64,000 nucleotides of DNA from Coccinella septempunctata (lineage: Eukaryota; Arthropoda; Insecta; Coleoptera; Coccinellidae): contig NC_058193.1 in the NCBI RefSeq assembly GCF_907165205.1, positions 28,409,521 to 28,473,520 on the forward strand, in the 5' to 3' direction. A program made the translations under genes and the position numbers. Under the pieces are notes generated by a model that did not search any database, was not told the DNA's origin, and saw nothing but the letters and a program-made list of their open reading frames with translations. This document shows positions 1 to 11,869 of the stretch, piece after piece. The number at the start of each line of letters is the position of its first letter. Position 1 is the stretch's first letter.

Positions 1-95
1 CTTTTTGCATATAGTAAGGTTCTTCACAACGTGTCGACTTGTAATTTGTCTTTTTAATGGAACTAAACTTAGCTAAAAAATTGCGTAAGTTTGAC

Positions 96-1793
96 TATAC
101 AGGGTGTGGCGTAATGAATGGATAATATGGAGCCTGCAGGTAGAGGACTCTATGGCGGTTCAGAAAAATATATTTTACGTTTAGTAAAAGTGCCTTGGTT
201 TTCGAAATATTCGAGATTTTCGAAAATTCAAGAAAATCACACCCTTAGCCACTCCTTTTGCAGGCAAGACTCCAAATGAAGGGATGTTTTCAAACTGTTT
301 TTTGGATAGTATTCCTGGATAGATGTGCTATCGAATGTAAATTATTATTTTTGAGGCGCATGAATAGTTTTTCATAAATAAAAGAATTAACTCAAATTTT
401 TCGTTTTGCTTATTTTTTTTCCTAAGTTCAACCCAGCGTGGTGTGAAAAATAATATGGTTACTTGAGTGCCAAAGCGAGAGAAAACATGTCTGTTTCACT
501 GAGATTCTGAAATGGTATAACTCATTCTATTTTCAGCATTAAATACAAAATAAATTTCTATTACAATGAGTCAAGGCAGAGTTTGACGTAAGCCTTTTTC
601 TGTAATTTTTAGCAACTGAAATGAGACTTGCAAGCAGAATAAAGCAATTATTCATAAGAAGTTGTAGAGCATCTAGTACAGCTCCTGATGCACACTTTGA
701 ACACTTTTTGTAAAACTCGATTCAATTAAACAATATTTTAAAATTGTTTTTTTCCCTCGTATTCTTTCATTATTAAGCCCTATACTTATAAAGTTAATAT
801 TTGTTAAGCGAATTTCAAGTAACGAAGTGAATTTTAGCACTTTTGTAATTAAGAAAAAAAGCTGAAAATTAATCAATTTTTATTACATTGAATCAAGACC
901 GTTGTTACAAAAATGCTGAAATTTAATGCATAACTTGAAAATATTGATTTCACAAAGTTGGGGTTCAATAATAAAAGAAAACGAGAAAAAAATAACAAAT
1001 TTAAAATATCGTTTCATTGAATAAAGTTTCACAAATCACGAATGATGCTTAAATTGACCACCATGAGTTCTGATACATACTCTATAGTCTACACTTTCTA
1101 AATAAAATAAATCATAGCTTTATTGCATAGATATCAACAATTTCGAAATGAGTATCGTTTCATTGAATTAAATATCACAAAAGAATCTCTAAGAGGCCAT
1201 TATGAGCTTCAGTAAATGCTCTATACCTTCTTATAGACGATTGCTTCATTCAGCTTGCATTTCTCATTTTAGATGCTAAAAATTTTAGAAACACTGTTTA
1301 CATTAAACTAGGCCTCAACTGATTGCAATAGGAATTTATTTTGTATTAAATGCTGAGAATACAGAGAGTTATACCATTTCGGAATCTCAATGAAACTGGC
1401 ATGTTTTTTCTTGCATTGGCTCTTAGGTAACCATATTATTTTTTACACCGCGCTAGTTTGAACTTATGAAAAAAAATTAGCAAAACGGAAAAGTTGAGTT
1501 AGATCTTTTTTTCATGAAGAACTATTCATGCCCCTCAAAAATAATGAATTACATTCGATAGATCATCTATCCAGGAATACTGTCCAAAAAACAGTTTGAA
1601 AAAATTCCTTCATTTGGTGTCTTGCCTGCAAAAAGAGTGGCGAAGGGTGTAATTCTCTTGAATTTTCGAAAATCTCCAATATCTCGAAAACTAAGGCACT
1701 TTTACTAAACGTAAAATATATTTTTCTGAACCGCCATAGAGTCCTCTACCCCCTGGCTCAATATTATCCATTCATTACGCCACACCCTGTATA
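96..1793. repeat. Foldback element A, long inverted-repeat transposon relic
   Basis: The left end reads TATACAGGGTGTGGCGTAAT and the right end is its reverse complement. The arms stay alignable for about 490 bp on each side (about 96-600 and 1310-1793) with scattered mismatches, so the single strand could fold back on itself. The middle (about 690-1300) holds loose tandem units of roughly 120-150 bp, each with a version of TTTCATTGAATNAA (near 888, 1007 and 1153). I see no open transposase frame, so it is non-autonomous. The TATA at both edges would suit a TA or TATA target site, as used by Tc1/mariner-like enzymes; that assignment is inference. Confidence 0.8.
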
Positions 1794-1823
1794 TAGAGTT
1801 TGAGCCTTATCCTTCACCTATAC

Positions 1824-2177
1824 GCCCCTGGCACAGGGTAATTTTCTTTGAATCTCTTCTTGTTATACAGGGTGTGAATGTAGAGCATTAAAAAAATTTT
1901 GACGAAGAATTTGGGAGTATTAGAGGTCTTTACAAAGTTTCCTTTGATGCTGGGTAGATTGTTTAAGTCAACACCTCGGGACGTCTTAGCCACTTTTGGG
2001 ATAAAATACGTTGCGATATTTCCATAGCAACGCATTGTATCTGAAAAGTGTCCAAGATGTCCAGAAGTTTCAACCTAACAATCCTAACTGTACTACTCCC
2101 AAATTTTTGCCAGCCTTACATTTACACCCTGTACAACAAGAGCAGATTGAAAAAAAATTGCGCTGTGCCAGTGGCAA
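1824..2177. repeat. Foldback element B, about 350 bp
   Basis: The left arm (CTGGCACAGGGTAATTTTCT, then a TACAGGGTGTGAATGTA block) is mirrored on the right by TTACATTTACACCCTGTACA and AATTGCGCTGTGCCAG. The match extends outside the TACAGGGTG block, so the true element is larger than the block alone. A degraded relative lies at 13735-13945. There is no coding capacity. Confidence 0.7.
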
Positions 2178-2716
2178 CATCATCATAGTAACGTCGAACC
2201 TATCACTATAATAGTCAATCTTAAGCAATTTTTTAGACGTCCCAAATCATTTGTTGCTTAGTTTATTTAAAGGGATGTAGGTATAACTTATATGAGTATT
2301 TATTAAGGTTGAAAAAACTTTAATGGTCGGCTAAAAAAAACACCACCTGTGAAATAGCTGAACCAATATCTATCGAGTAAACGATCAATATGGCTGAGAG
2401 GGGTATGATTCAAAGCCTGAATGCTTTGCTGCAAATCCGGGCTTGCATTATCTCATTTGGTCTTCTGATAGGCAGAGCATCTTAGCATAATTGGCACATA
2501 TTTATTCCAATATCGAAATGAAGCTATAGGTTTGACAGAAATGGAATTTAAATGTAGGTTGTACTAGACAGAGAAAAATCGTTTTTCTGAATTTCCAGTT
2601 TAGCAATATGTCGCATTATCGGTGATTTCATTCGTTTCAAATTGAACCTGTGAGGATCTAGGTGAATATATATCCTAATCATAATGAGGCTTTTGTCAAA
2701 TTTTTAATCTACTCAC

Positions 2717-2941
2717 CTTCGAAAAAATATCATAATCGTAATCGGTATTAGCAAACCACTGCTTTCTCATATAGAGAGGATCCCAGTACTCATAGTTAAA
2801 ATCCAAGTCCAGATCCAGACTTTTCGTTTCCCTGCTCTCAATACTAGTCAAACTTTCGTACGCATCTTCAGTATCAGATAAAGAACACGGCTTCGTCACC
2901 TTTATCACTCTCAATTCGTTGCCGTCTGTTAATTTGAACAT
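2717..2941 (-). CDS. Putative first coding exon of an unrecognised gene continuing past the left edge
   Basis: There is an open frame of 75 codons starting MFKLTDGNELRVIKV and ending in a good donor (GAAG|GTGAGTAG, phase 0) at 2717. A usable acceptor (TTTATTTACAG) sits 17 nt before the ATG, so a non-coding exon may lie upstream. The product is acidic with a Ser/Asp-rich middle and an aromatic stretch (NYEYWDPLYMRKQWF). I do not recognise the family. It lies downstream, on the same strand, of the Rab26 P-loop exon. It is therefore either a gene nested in a Rab26 intron or the next gene, with its other exons left of base 1. A chance open frame is possible. Confidence 0.4.
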
Positions 2942-3444
2942 GATCGCAACAGACCAAACTGTAAATAAACTATTCCATGTCGTTTGCCCCAAGTGCTTAT
3001 TTTATCGAAGGAGTCGGTGCAACCGCAAAATGTGATAAGAACGAAGGTAAAGTCATACACGCCGAGGAATTCCTAGAGTACTATGGATTCGAAGCAATTT
3101 TTATGTCCTACATTTAACTACCCACAAATGAAATACCAAATTTCAGCTATAAAGCCGATATCGGTGCAAGGTTAATGGTGCGACGACACATGGATACACA
3201 ATTTGAAAGCGGCATATCATTAATGGGGGAATATGTATATTTCAGAGCTGTCAAACTGTCACGATAGGAACACCTTTTACTTCGCACTTTCGATGCCATT
3301 AGTCCCCTCATTCGGTGAAAAAGGAAAATCCCCGTTCTCGTCAAATTTTTAATTTGTCTTTCGAGGTATGTACGATGAATAACGAATTGAATACCAATTT
3401 CATTATTATTATACTCAAAATCCTTGCTTGAATCTTTTTCAACC

Positions 3445-4196
3445 TATACAGGATGTTCCTAAATTGAACGTACAAACGAAAAGGGGAGATTCCTTAAGTG
3501 AGTTAAAGAAGAAAAAGTCCCATAAACATGGGGTCGCAAAAGTTTCGTTTTCGAGATAAAGAGTGTTGAAGTTTGAATTTTTGAATGAGTTTTTTTCTCA
3601 TAGTATCTACACTTCACAAGATATTCAACTGAAATTTGGCATAGATATTACATTTTGGAGTTCTCACCACGTGACATGGCAATTTCGATAGAAGATCTAC
3701 AGCGTGATATTTTTTCTGGAACACTGCCACCTGTTCTTCTGCAGAACTTTTTTTTGGTGAGCAACAGTTAATTTTAAAAAATGTAAAAAGAAGCTTTGTT
3801 CTTATACTAAACTTTTCGGTCTCTTGTAGTTTTGTCGTATCTACCAACGATTTCGAGAAAAAAAATTTTGAACGATTCTCTCGAAATTCTCGTAACTATG
3901 ATAGTAAGGCCAGTTTGTAATATATGGTGAATGAATTCAGTGTAGATCTTCTATCGAAATTGCCATGTCACGTGGTGAGAACTCTAAAATGTAATATCTA
4001 TGCCAAATTTCAGTTGAATATCTTGTGAAGTGTAGATACTATGAGAAAAAAACTTGAAAAAAATTCAAACTTCAACACTCTGTATCTCGAAAACGAAACG
4101 TTTGGGACCCCATGTGTATGGGACTTTTTTTTCTTAAACTCACTTAAGGAATCTCCCCTTTTCGTTTGTATGTTCAATTTAGGAACACCCTGTATA
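3445..4196. repeat. Foldback element C
   Basis: The ends are TATACAGGATGTTCCTAAAT on the left and AGGAACACCCTGTATA on the right. Arms of roughly 260 bp mirror each other; the GGGGAGATTCCTTAAGTGAG block, for example, recurs inverted near 4139-4160. The loop is about 3706-3935. There is no coding frame of interest. Its right end directly abuts element D. Confidence 0.8.
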
Positions 4197-4841
4197 CAGG
4201 GTGATTATTTGACTCGTACAAATATTTTAACAGTAGATTCTTGAGGTCAAAAGAAACAAATTTTTTCTATACCATTTTCTCCGATTCGGCCCTGATAAAA
4301 AGATATGGCCATTTTAAACTTTTATAATGCCCCCCCTTGAAACACAAAATTACCTTCAGAATAACTATAGCTAAATTTGTGACACTACATATCTTCCAAA
4401 AAGACTTGCATTCGGTCAAAGTACCCAATTTTTCGGATTTTCCATTTTTAACATCAAATTACTTGAAAACGGCGCATTATACGAGAAAATATGAGGAATA
4501 CTTTAATTTTGCAAAACGTTCAAATATTCATTAGATAGCATCCAACTCAGTTTCAAGAGTTGGATTATTTGACTTTTTGGTATTTTTATGGTACGTTATG
4601 GTCATAAGGAGAAAATTGGAACACGTGGAAGATATTTTGTGCTCGAAAAAAATTCATCAAATAAATGAAAAACTATATTCCGAAATTCATTTCATTTGAT
4701 AAAACCGTTTTTGAGATAGGCTGAGGCTGTTTTTCAACAGCCTGTGTCTTTTAAACCAAGCCGATACGGACAAAATGGTTTCTTTTGACTTCTAGAATCA
4801 ACTATCAAAATATTTGTACGAGTCAAAGACTCCCCTGTATA
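4193..4841. repeat. Foldback element D (family copies also at 10216 and 16174)
   Basis: It starts TATACAGGGTGATTATTTGA and ends AAGACTCCCCTGTATA. The shared subterminal block GACTCGTACAAATATTT is found inverted at both ends. A second full-length relative lies at 10216-10918 and a truncated one in the first HPD intron. It has no transposase. Confidence 0.8.
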
Positions 4842-4900
4842 TTTCAAGTATACATTACAAAGTTAAGCTTTGAATCAGTTGGTCCAAACTCGTTCTGCGT

Positions 4901-5060
4901 GCTTTATGGTGAGTTTATGCAGAGTTACTGAGAACTAATACCTGGAAAGGGACATATCTCATGGCAGATGGCAAACACTTGCACGTCATCTTCCAATCAG
5001 AGTGATCCCTTCCTTAGGTGCTAGTTCTTAGTGACTCTGCATAAACTCGCCATTAAAGGC
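4901..5060. repeat. Short inverted repeat, MITE-like
   Basis: GAGTTTATGCAGAGTTACTG (from about 4911) is mirrored by AGTGACTCTGCATAAACTC near 5030-5049. The total span is about 160 bp with an unpaired centre. It lacks the TACAGGGTG ends of its neighbours. Confidence 0.65.
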
Positions 5061-5452
5061 ACATAGGCACGTGTATCATACTCTATTTTTTTCATCATAA
5101 CTTCAATGCCATTGCTGCAAATGATTTGCAGAACTGGTTAATGTTCCTGATATTCAAATACAGTTAACCAGGTATGTAATGGACATCTGATGTCACATCT
5201 TCTTGACATGAATATAGCAATTTTCAAGCTTACCTGACGGTTTATCCGATTGTTTCAAATTTCATCCGAAATTCTGAAGTTAGCAAAGAATATTGCATAA
5301 AAATGATTCTACAAAAATCAGAAAATCCAAGGCTTTCCATAAAATGAGTAAGATTTTCATTCAAACTACTTTTCTCTTTTCACTACTAATAAGTGAAATT
5401 TGTCGGATCTGTTAGCTCAATTAACGATTTATACCATATATCTACTTCAAAA

Positions 5453-5922
5453 GTATACAAAGGTGATTTATTGGTAAATGAGCGAAGTCACTGAGGTGAG
5501 TCAGAATAACCCATATTGAAAGGGTCTGCCTCTTTGTTATCAAGATACAGAGTGTTATATTGATTGTGTCTATTTCTTCGATTACCCATAAGTTTCGAAC
5601 CACCCCACATACATATTTTGATGATATTCAGTAGTGCAACAACTAATTTATACTGGCATAGTAACTGAACTTTTTTCAGGACCGGCCTAGAAAGAATTCA
5701 TAAATAAGGTTCAACCCAAAAAACACCCTTTATATCAAAATTCCTAAAATTTGATATGATTGCGGAGAATACACATATTTAGGATAAGGTTCTAAAATTA
5801 TGGTTAATTGAAGAAATTGGCAAACTTAGTGAAACCCCTTGAATAGGTTATTCCTGACTCACCTCTGTGTCCTCTATCTGCCCTCAGTTTTCGCCCATTT
5901 ACCGATGAATCACCTTGTATAT
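5453..5922. repeat. Foldback element G, TATACAAGGTG-type ends
   Basis: The left end TATACAAAGGTGATTTATTG pairs with the right end GATGAATCACCTTGTATA. The subterminal GGTGAGTCAGAATAAC pairs with GTTATTCCTGACTCACC. The outer end differs slightly from the TACAGGGTG group, so this is a related but separate family. Non-coding. Confidence 0.7.
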
Positions 5923-6508
5923 GAGTATTCAATTTTGCGACAAAATTATTTTCTCAGACCAGTTTAAAAAATATACTTCCATAAGTACCTACAATTATTT
6001 TGAAAATAGACTTCTGACTAATGTTGCACTTTCCTATTTATATACTCGAAAGGAGTTGAATAATCATTTTTACTGAAATAATTATAATTTAGGTACTTAT
6101 ATTCGAGAAATTTAAAATATTACCATTCATTTAGACTTCTTATTGTACTGCTAAATCAAAAAGAGAGTGGATTTCCATCGAATATTTCTGCCTAGTAAAA
6201 CCATTTTAGTTCGAATTTCTTTGCTTCTAATTATTTCAATGCAATAAAACCTTTAATGGGCTTTTTATCACGGTATGCGGTAGTATTTTTCTATTTTTCA
6301 TCACATCACATAATTTCAATGGAGTATAATCTATTTTCTAATTTCGTATGATTAATGTTGCTCAGTCCAAAAATTGATGAACCACGATTTTCATCAATTA
6401 AACATCATTCTTCGATTTCCGATGTCAGACATGTTGCAGATGAAATTTTTTATTACGCAGTGAGAAACAAATCAACCACAAATACCTATATGAATTACCT
6501 CTACTTAC

Positions 6509-8698
6509 AGTGAATCCAATTCCGACTGTAGCTGAAAAACTTCCTCCCTGAAACTTTCCTGTGTCGAACTTCACGAGAAGGGATGTTTTACCGACCCCGC
6601 TGTCTCCCAATAGAATTGTCTGTACAGATCGAAAAAAGTACATTTCACCAAAGTTATAAAGACAAGCAAACGTTTAGGAACAGTAGCGAAAACATTCCGA
6701 AATAGATGGTCCATTTGAAACAATATTGAATAATTTTTTTCGTGTTTGATATATTATCAAAGGTGGGACGTATTCAAAATCGTAATCTCCCGATGTTTTC
6801 TTCTCATTATGCTTGCAAAATTGTCAAGTCAATTTTGAATATTTAGCTAATTTAAACCTAATCGAAATTTCATCTGCCCAAAAACAGAGACTTCTGAGAT
6901 ATTCGAAAAGTACTAAAGTATGTCTACATATTATTATAGTTATTCCTCCATAGACATAATCTTTGATAATTTTTTAGTGAAAGGTGGTTGATTATAAATG
7001 CCCTCCTCTTAATTTTTTTGTGTCACTGTGTAGAAAGTTTCATACTTCAGAACATTTCAGGAATCCTGTAAATTATCCTACTTTCTTATTTCAAATTGGT
7101 ACCTGATTTTACATTTGATGTTCTCATTCCCCTTTAAATTCTAACTCCCAGTTTCACTAAGCTTGATCGGGGAATCAACGCTTGATTTAGGAATAAACTT
7201 CGATTTGCATTCAATCGATAATTCAGTCATAGTCATTCAGAATATCATTCTCGCCTCAAATTATGATCCATATACACCCATTCAATAATTCTCTATTGCT
7301 AATCTTTCAATATATTCAGAAATGAAAAGGTAACAGTGATTTCGTTTTGGAAATCTATTGACTGTCAAATCATTGATCGCCCAATCAAAGTTTTATGAAA
7401 CTGGGGGTAAATCTTTTTATTTCACATTCTTTATAACTAAGCTTTAAAAAAAATTGAGTTAATTAACTGATAGAAGAAATGAATATATTCAACGCCTACA
7501 ATGAGTATAGTTCTGGCAGCAATTGAAAAGACAAGAGAAAATTTATAGAAAATGTATTAGCATATTGCTGGTTGATTATTCTTTCAAACAGGTAGCGAGT
7601 TAAGATGTTTTGTAGTTGATATCTTATTGAATCGTTAATCCTTCTAAATTTTCTCGATTTATTTATCATTACAGTTTTAATTTATTCCATAAAAATGCTT
7701 TTTGCTTATTCTCATGTCAATATCTAAAAAGATATTGACATGATGACGTATAAAAATACGTCTAGCCTAAGTATAAGGTGAGGAGATAAAAGAGATTTCG
7801 AATTTTCAAGAGATTGAAAAAAATCAAATGAAAGTAGGATTGCCATTTGAAATTAGAAGGTTTTCTGCAATGAAGCGCACCATATACAGTGTGTCAATTC
7901 GAAAAAGTATGCAATTCAAAATTTTTGAATATTATTAAGTTCCAAACTATTAACAAAACAGCTCAAGTTTGTAACAATTTAAGAAAGGCGTTGGGTGTCA
8001 CACATCCCCCCTTTATGTTTAAGATTTTAGTGGTTGCATCACATTCACAGGATTGATACAAATTGATTCGAAACACCCTTATAAAACATCCCGCTGCCAA
8101 CCAAAGTTTACCACTACTTTTTGCATTTTTGATGATTTTGCATGGGACTGAGATATTGAAGGTGATCCCTCTTCAAATTTACATACTGTATATGAAAAAA
8201 CATTTTAACAACATTTTTAGGAGATACTGTTCATGTTTTGATACTTTAAATACGGAAAATGTAGGCGTAAGTATAAAATTATTGAAACACTGCAATTATG
8301 ATAATTTAAATTAGCTCCCTGGTAGGTATTCATTTTACGATAGCAGCCATCTCTAAACTGTGCCATACATCTAGTTTGAACATCAAACCTGTGCAATCGT
8401 AGAAGAAGTTTTAAGAATTCTACATAATCTGACCCAGAACCCAAACTTTCAGCTACTTAAAATTGTTATCAGTGCATAGTGTGGCAATATGAGGAATTAC
8501 CTTGTGGGTTATCTGCTCGGTGTCCTCGAAGATATCATTTTGTGCCAATTTGATTACTTCTGGAGGCGGTTTGTAGCCCCTATATCCAGTAGGGGAGGGG
8601 GTCTTTGGCAGCTTCCTTTCTCCAGTACGAAGCTTATCCTTCGCATCGGTTTCTGTTTCGAAGACATCGTCGTCCATGCTGTCATCAGTGGCTGCCAT
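6509..8698 (-). CDS. Rab26: Rab26-type small GTPase, first two coding exons (3' part not found)
   Basis: Rab26 GTPases act in vesicle traffic, on secretory granules and synaptic vesicles. Exon 1 (8501-8698, 66 codons) starts MAATDDSMDDDVFETETDA and encodes an acidic, Pro-containing N-terminal extension ending in ...ITHK. Exon 2 (6509-6619, 37 codons) gives TILLGDSGVGKTSLLVKFD, the P-loop, followed by the switch I region ending in TVGIGFT. Both junctions are phase 0 with good sites (AAG|GTAATT, TACAG|ACA, ACT|GTAAGTAG). The K-TILLGDSGVGKT join matches insect Rab26 as I remember it. The DTAGQ, NKxD and SAK exons are not visible between 6508 and 1, so the gene should run off the left edge, giving an intron longer than 6.5 kb. 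If not, it is broken. Rab37 is the nearest alternative name. Confidence 0.8.
7712..7762. repeat. Two adjacent perfect hairpins
   Basis: ATGTCAATATC and GATATTGACAT face each other across a few A/T bases. They are followed at once by GACGTA and TACGTC around TAAAAA. Both lie inside Rab26 intron 1. They may be the end of a small inverted-repeat element; no function is visible. Confidence 0.5.
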
Positions 8699-10215
8699 TT
8701 GAACACGTTTTCCTTATTCTAGACTTGGCTTCGCGAAAAGATACTGCCAATAAAAATAGCATCTGAACTTGTTGCTACTCATACAATCGATTGATTAAGG
8801 TAGGAGGTTTGAACGGGTAAAGCTTATCGGAGACACAGTATATTAAGTCGATAATATGTGGTTCGAAATGCGGAAGAATATAAGATATACCTTGTTTCGA
8901 AATACGATATTACCGACCGCTCTATAAACCGGTCGAAAATGCTCGATTTCGCTATGAAATTCGACATGGTAATGATAGAAGCAAGGCCGTGTGGGAAAAC
9001 AACCTGTAGCGTTGAAATTTCCTCCGACATTCGGACTACTCGAGAAGGAAATGTGTGGGGTGTCGAGAAAATTTATCGAGTGAGTTCTTGAGGAGATTTC
9101 CTTTCTGTATGTTTCGTTCACTTCCATAACGAAGCCTCTTATTGGTCAGAAAAACTTCGATTTTGTGATGGGTCGGGAACGAAGTAAATTGGTTTGATGA
9201 TGGAAAATTTCTAACAAATTTATTTGGCTATTTTCAACATTTTGGCTCATTCTATTCAACGTTTCAGCTAGCATTGCTTCTGAATAGTGCTGGAAGTGAT
9301 AGAAAATAAGGGAAAACGTTTTTCAAAGGGACTTTTGATCGAAATATTTTATTGAGAGGGTTTCAAAACCCTCAGAAATGGATAATAATTTTTTTCACAT
9401 AACTGCCGAAAGGAGTACCCTAATGAATTCAGATTCTGCTTTTGGTTTGAGGGTTCCAAGTCGTGTTATGTCGATTTTTGGATGCGTTGGTTTCGCCAAC
9501 GATCGATTTCAATTCCTATTCGACTTACGAATCAGCTGCATTACTAATGCAGCATTAGATGCTATCTTTGTTGCCAGGAATATGTGAGGTGAATTGATGA
9601 TGAGCATTCCTGTATACAGAGTGCTTCATTTAAGTTTTTAGGTAATGTTACGTTATTTTCTTGGATCTTTGTGATATTCGACATTGGTGCCAACAACAAT
9701 AGGATAAGGGATTATATCGTTGTAAATCTGGATATCATCATTGGACATCAGAAACAGTTTGGCAGTAGGTATCTAAATGATTTTCATTTTTAGAAAAAAA
9801 AACTTTCAATATGAGCTCAGTTGGTTCATTGCAAACTTTCAGCGAATGCCTATCTGTTATTTTGAAAGAATTCCAAAAGATGATGGGAATACTGATTTTT
9901 TTCATATCTTTTTAGAGTGATCAACAGTGATCCTCTATAGAAAATATGTAATTGCTTTTTCTTGTGAGTAAATCCTTCCCCTTTTTCTCTAGCAATCCTT
10001 CATCATGTTGAGACCAGGGCGTAATGAATGTAATGTATGTTGTAAAATTATTTATTTGATGAATGTCGATAAAATATTAGTATTGCTTAATTGTACTTTA
10101 TATTTTCTTCTCGTAATTTTTATTCCTGAATTTATGAATTAAGAATGGGGATTGGAACATACAAAAAAGTCTATTATGAAATTAGTGAAATTACTTTGTC
10201 ATCTATTTTCATATT
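8699..10215. other. Upstream region of Rab26, no gene recognised
   Basis: The first 450 bases hold more CpG than the surroundings, which suits a promoter and 5' UTR for the minus-strand Rab26 gene. The short open frames on both strands between 8824 and 9587 overlap each other and look like nothing known. From about 9600 on I see only AT-rich DNA. Confidence 0.4.
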
Positions 10216-10918
10216 TATACAGGGTGAGTCTTTGACTCGTACAAATATTTCAACAGTGGATTCTTGAGGTCAAAAGAAACACTTTTTTCTTCACTATTTT
10301 TCCAGAATCGGCTCGGTTTGAAAGATACAGGCTGTTGAAAAACCATAAAAATATGTTATTTTTAGTTTTATCTCACAAACGGTTTTATCGAATGTAATGA
10401 ATTTCGGAATATAGTTTTTCATTTATTTAATTAATCTTTTTCGAACACAAGATATAACTCACGTCTTAGAGGTTCTTTTGATGACCATCACGTACCATGA
10501 AAATACCAAAAATTTAAAGAACCCAACTCTTGTAACTCAGTTGGACGCTCTTTAATGAATATTTGAATGTTTTATAAAATAAAAGTATTCTTTATATGTT
10601 CTCGTATATATAATGCGCCGTTGTCCAGTAATTTTATGTTCAAAAATAAAAAATGTCTGTGATATTCGAAAAATTTGATACTTTGGCTGAATACAATTCT
10701 GTTTAAGATCCACAGATGTGTAGTGTCATAGATTTAGCCAGTATTCTAAAGTTAATTTTGTTTTTCCGGGGGTTGCATAGCTCATTATGAAAATTTTAAA
10801 TGGCTATATCTTTTTATCAGGGCCAAATCGGAAAAATTGTATAGGAAAAAAGTGTTTCTTTTGACCTCAAGAATCTACTGTTAAAATATTTGTACGAGTC
10901 AAAGTTTTTACCCTGTAT
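10216..10918. repeat. Foldback element of the D family, second copy
   Basis: It begins TATACAGGGTGAGTCTTTGA and ends GTCAAAGTTTTTACCCTGTA, with GACTCGTACAAATATTT inverted at both ends. It aligns with 4193-4841 through most of the interior (for example the GAAAAACTATATTCCGAAAT region). Non-coding. Confidence 0.8.
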
Positions 10919-11869
10919 GTATTATATTTGTTGATATGTATATTGAAATATTTCCATCTTAACTAATGATAGACAACCCTCTCATTATTGAGTTAAAATC
11001 TTTCCCATGTTGTGAGATAGGTAATATCAATAGAGAAGTGAGAAATTAGTCTATAGAGCCTAGGGCTACAATAAAATTAATGTCTGATTCTGTCAATTAA
11101 TTAATTTCTTGAAGATTCAACAAAAAAAACATACACCCTTATTCGAAATCAAAGACGAGTATCAAACCCTTCCTTCATCAGGATAAATTAATCCGAATTA
11201 TAACCTAGCTCTTCGAGATGTAAATAATGATACCGTTGCTTTTTTGAGAAAAGTTCAAGCTCAAGAAACGATAAAAAAACGAGCAGGCAAAGTGGTTAAA
11301 CCTGTTGATATATCTGTTCGTAGACAACCGGATTTTTTCTTCCTTCCGTTCGAAACTTACAACTGTAATATTTCAGTCTGATCCTTACCTGCCATCAAAT
11401 CCATTTAAAAACGAGCACACCACGTCCATATGTCACAAAAACCACTCGGGTCCGTTAAACGAATTTATAGCAGACTTGCGCAGACGGATCTCACATTAAT
11501 CGTGTCCCACGATGACTGATGAAAAAAAAATCGACGCCTTATCATTTTCTGATGCGACAAGACGAGGCACAATTTCTGCAAAATAGATGAACGCCATGTT
11601 GCCTCGGTCCTCCCTCCTACGGGGTCGACTGCGGGCAGGATCAATGAATCCTTGTCCTGCGACACCCACATCGTCGGCGACAAAAGTTTCGAGCTTTTCG
11701 GATGCAGGTGCAATATTTTGGGATGTGGGTTTAATTGGAATCGAAATTGCGAGATTAATGTGAGAGTTCAGTAACACCAAATTATCGTTCTAATCGATAT
11801 TCGTTTGCATGGCATTAGAGAACTTGGTTTACTTGGTTCGCTTCATTCAAACGACTCCTGGAATCGCCA
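10919..11869. other. Spacer before the satellite array, no gene recognised
   Basis: The stretch is AT-rich to about 11400, then a CpG-richer patch lies at about 11400-11900. Two overlapping minus-strand open frames (11465-11780) lie in the patch, but they have no recognisable domain and no clear splice context. The patch could be an unrecognised non-coding exon or promoter. Confidence 0.3.
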
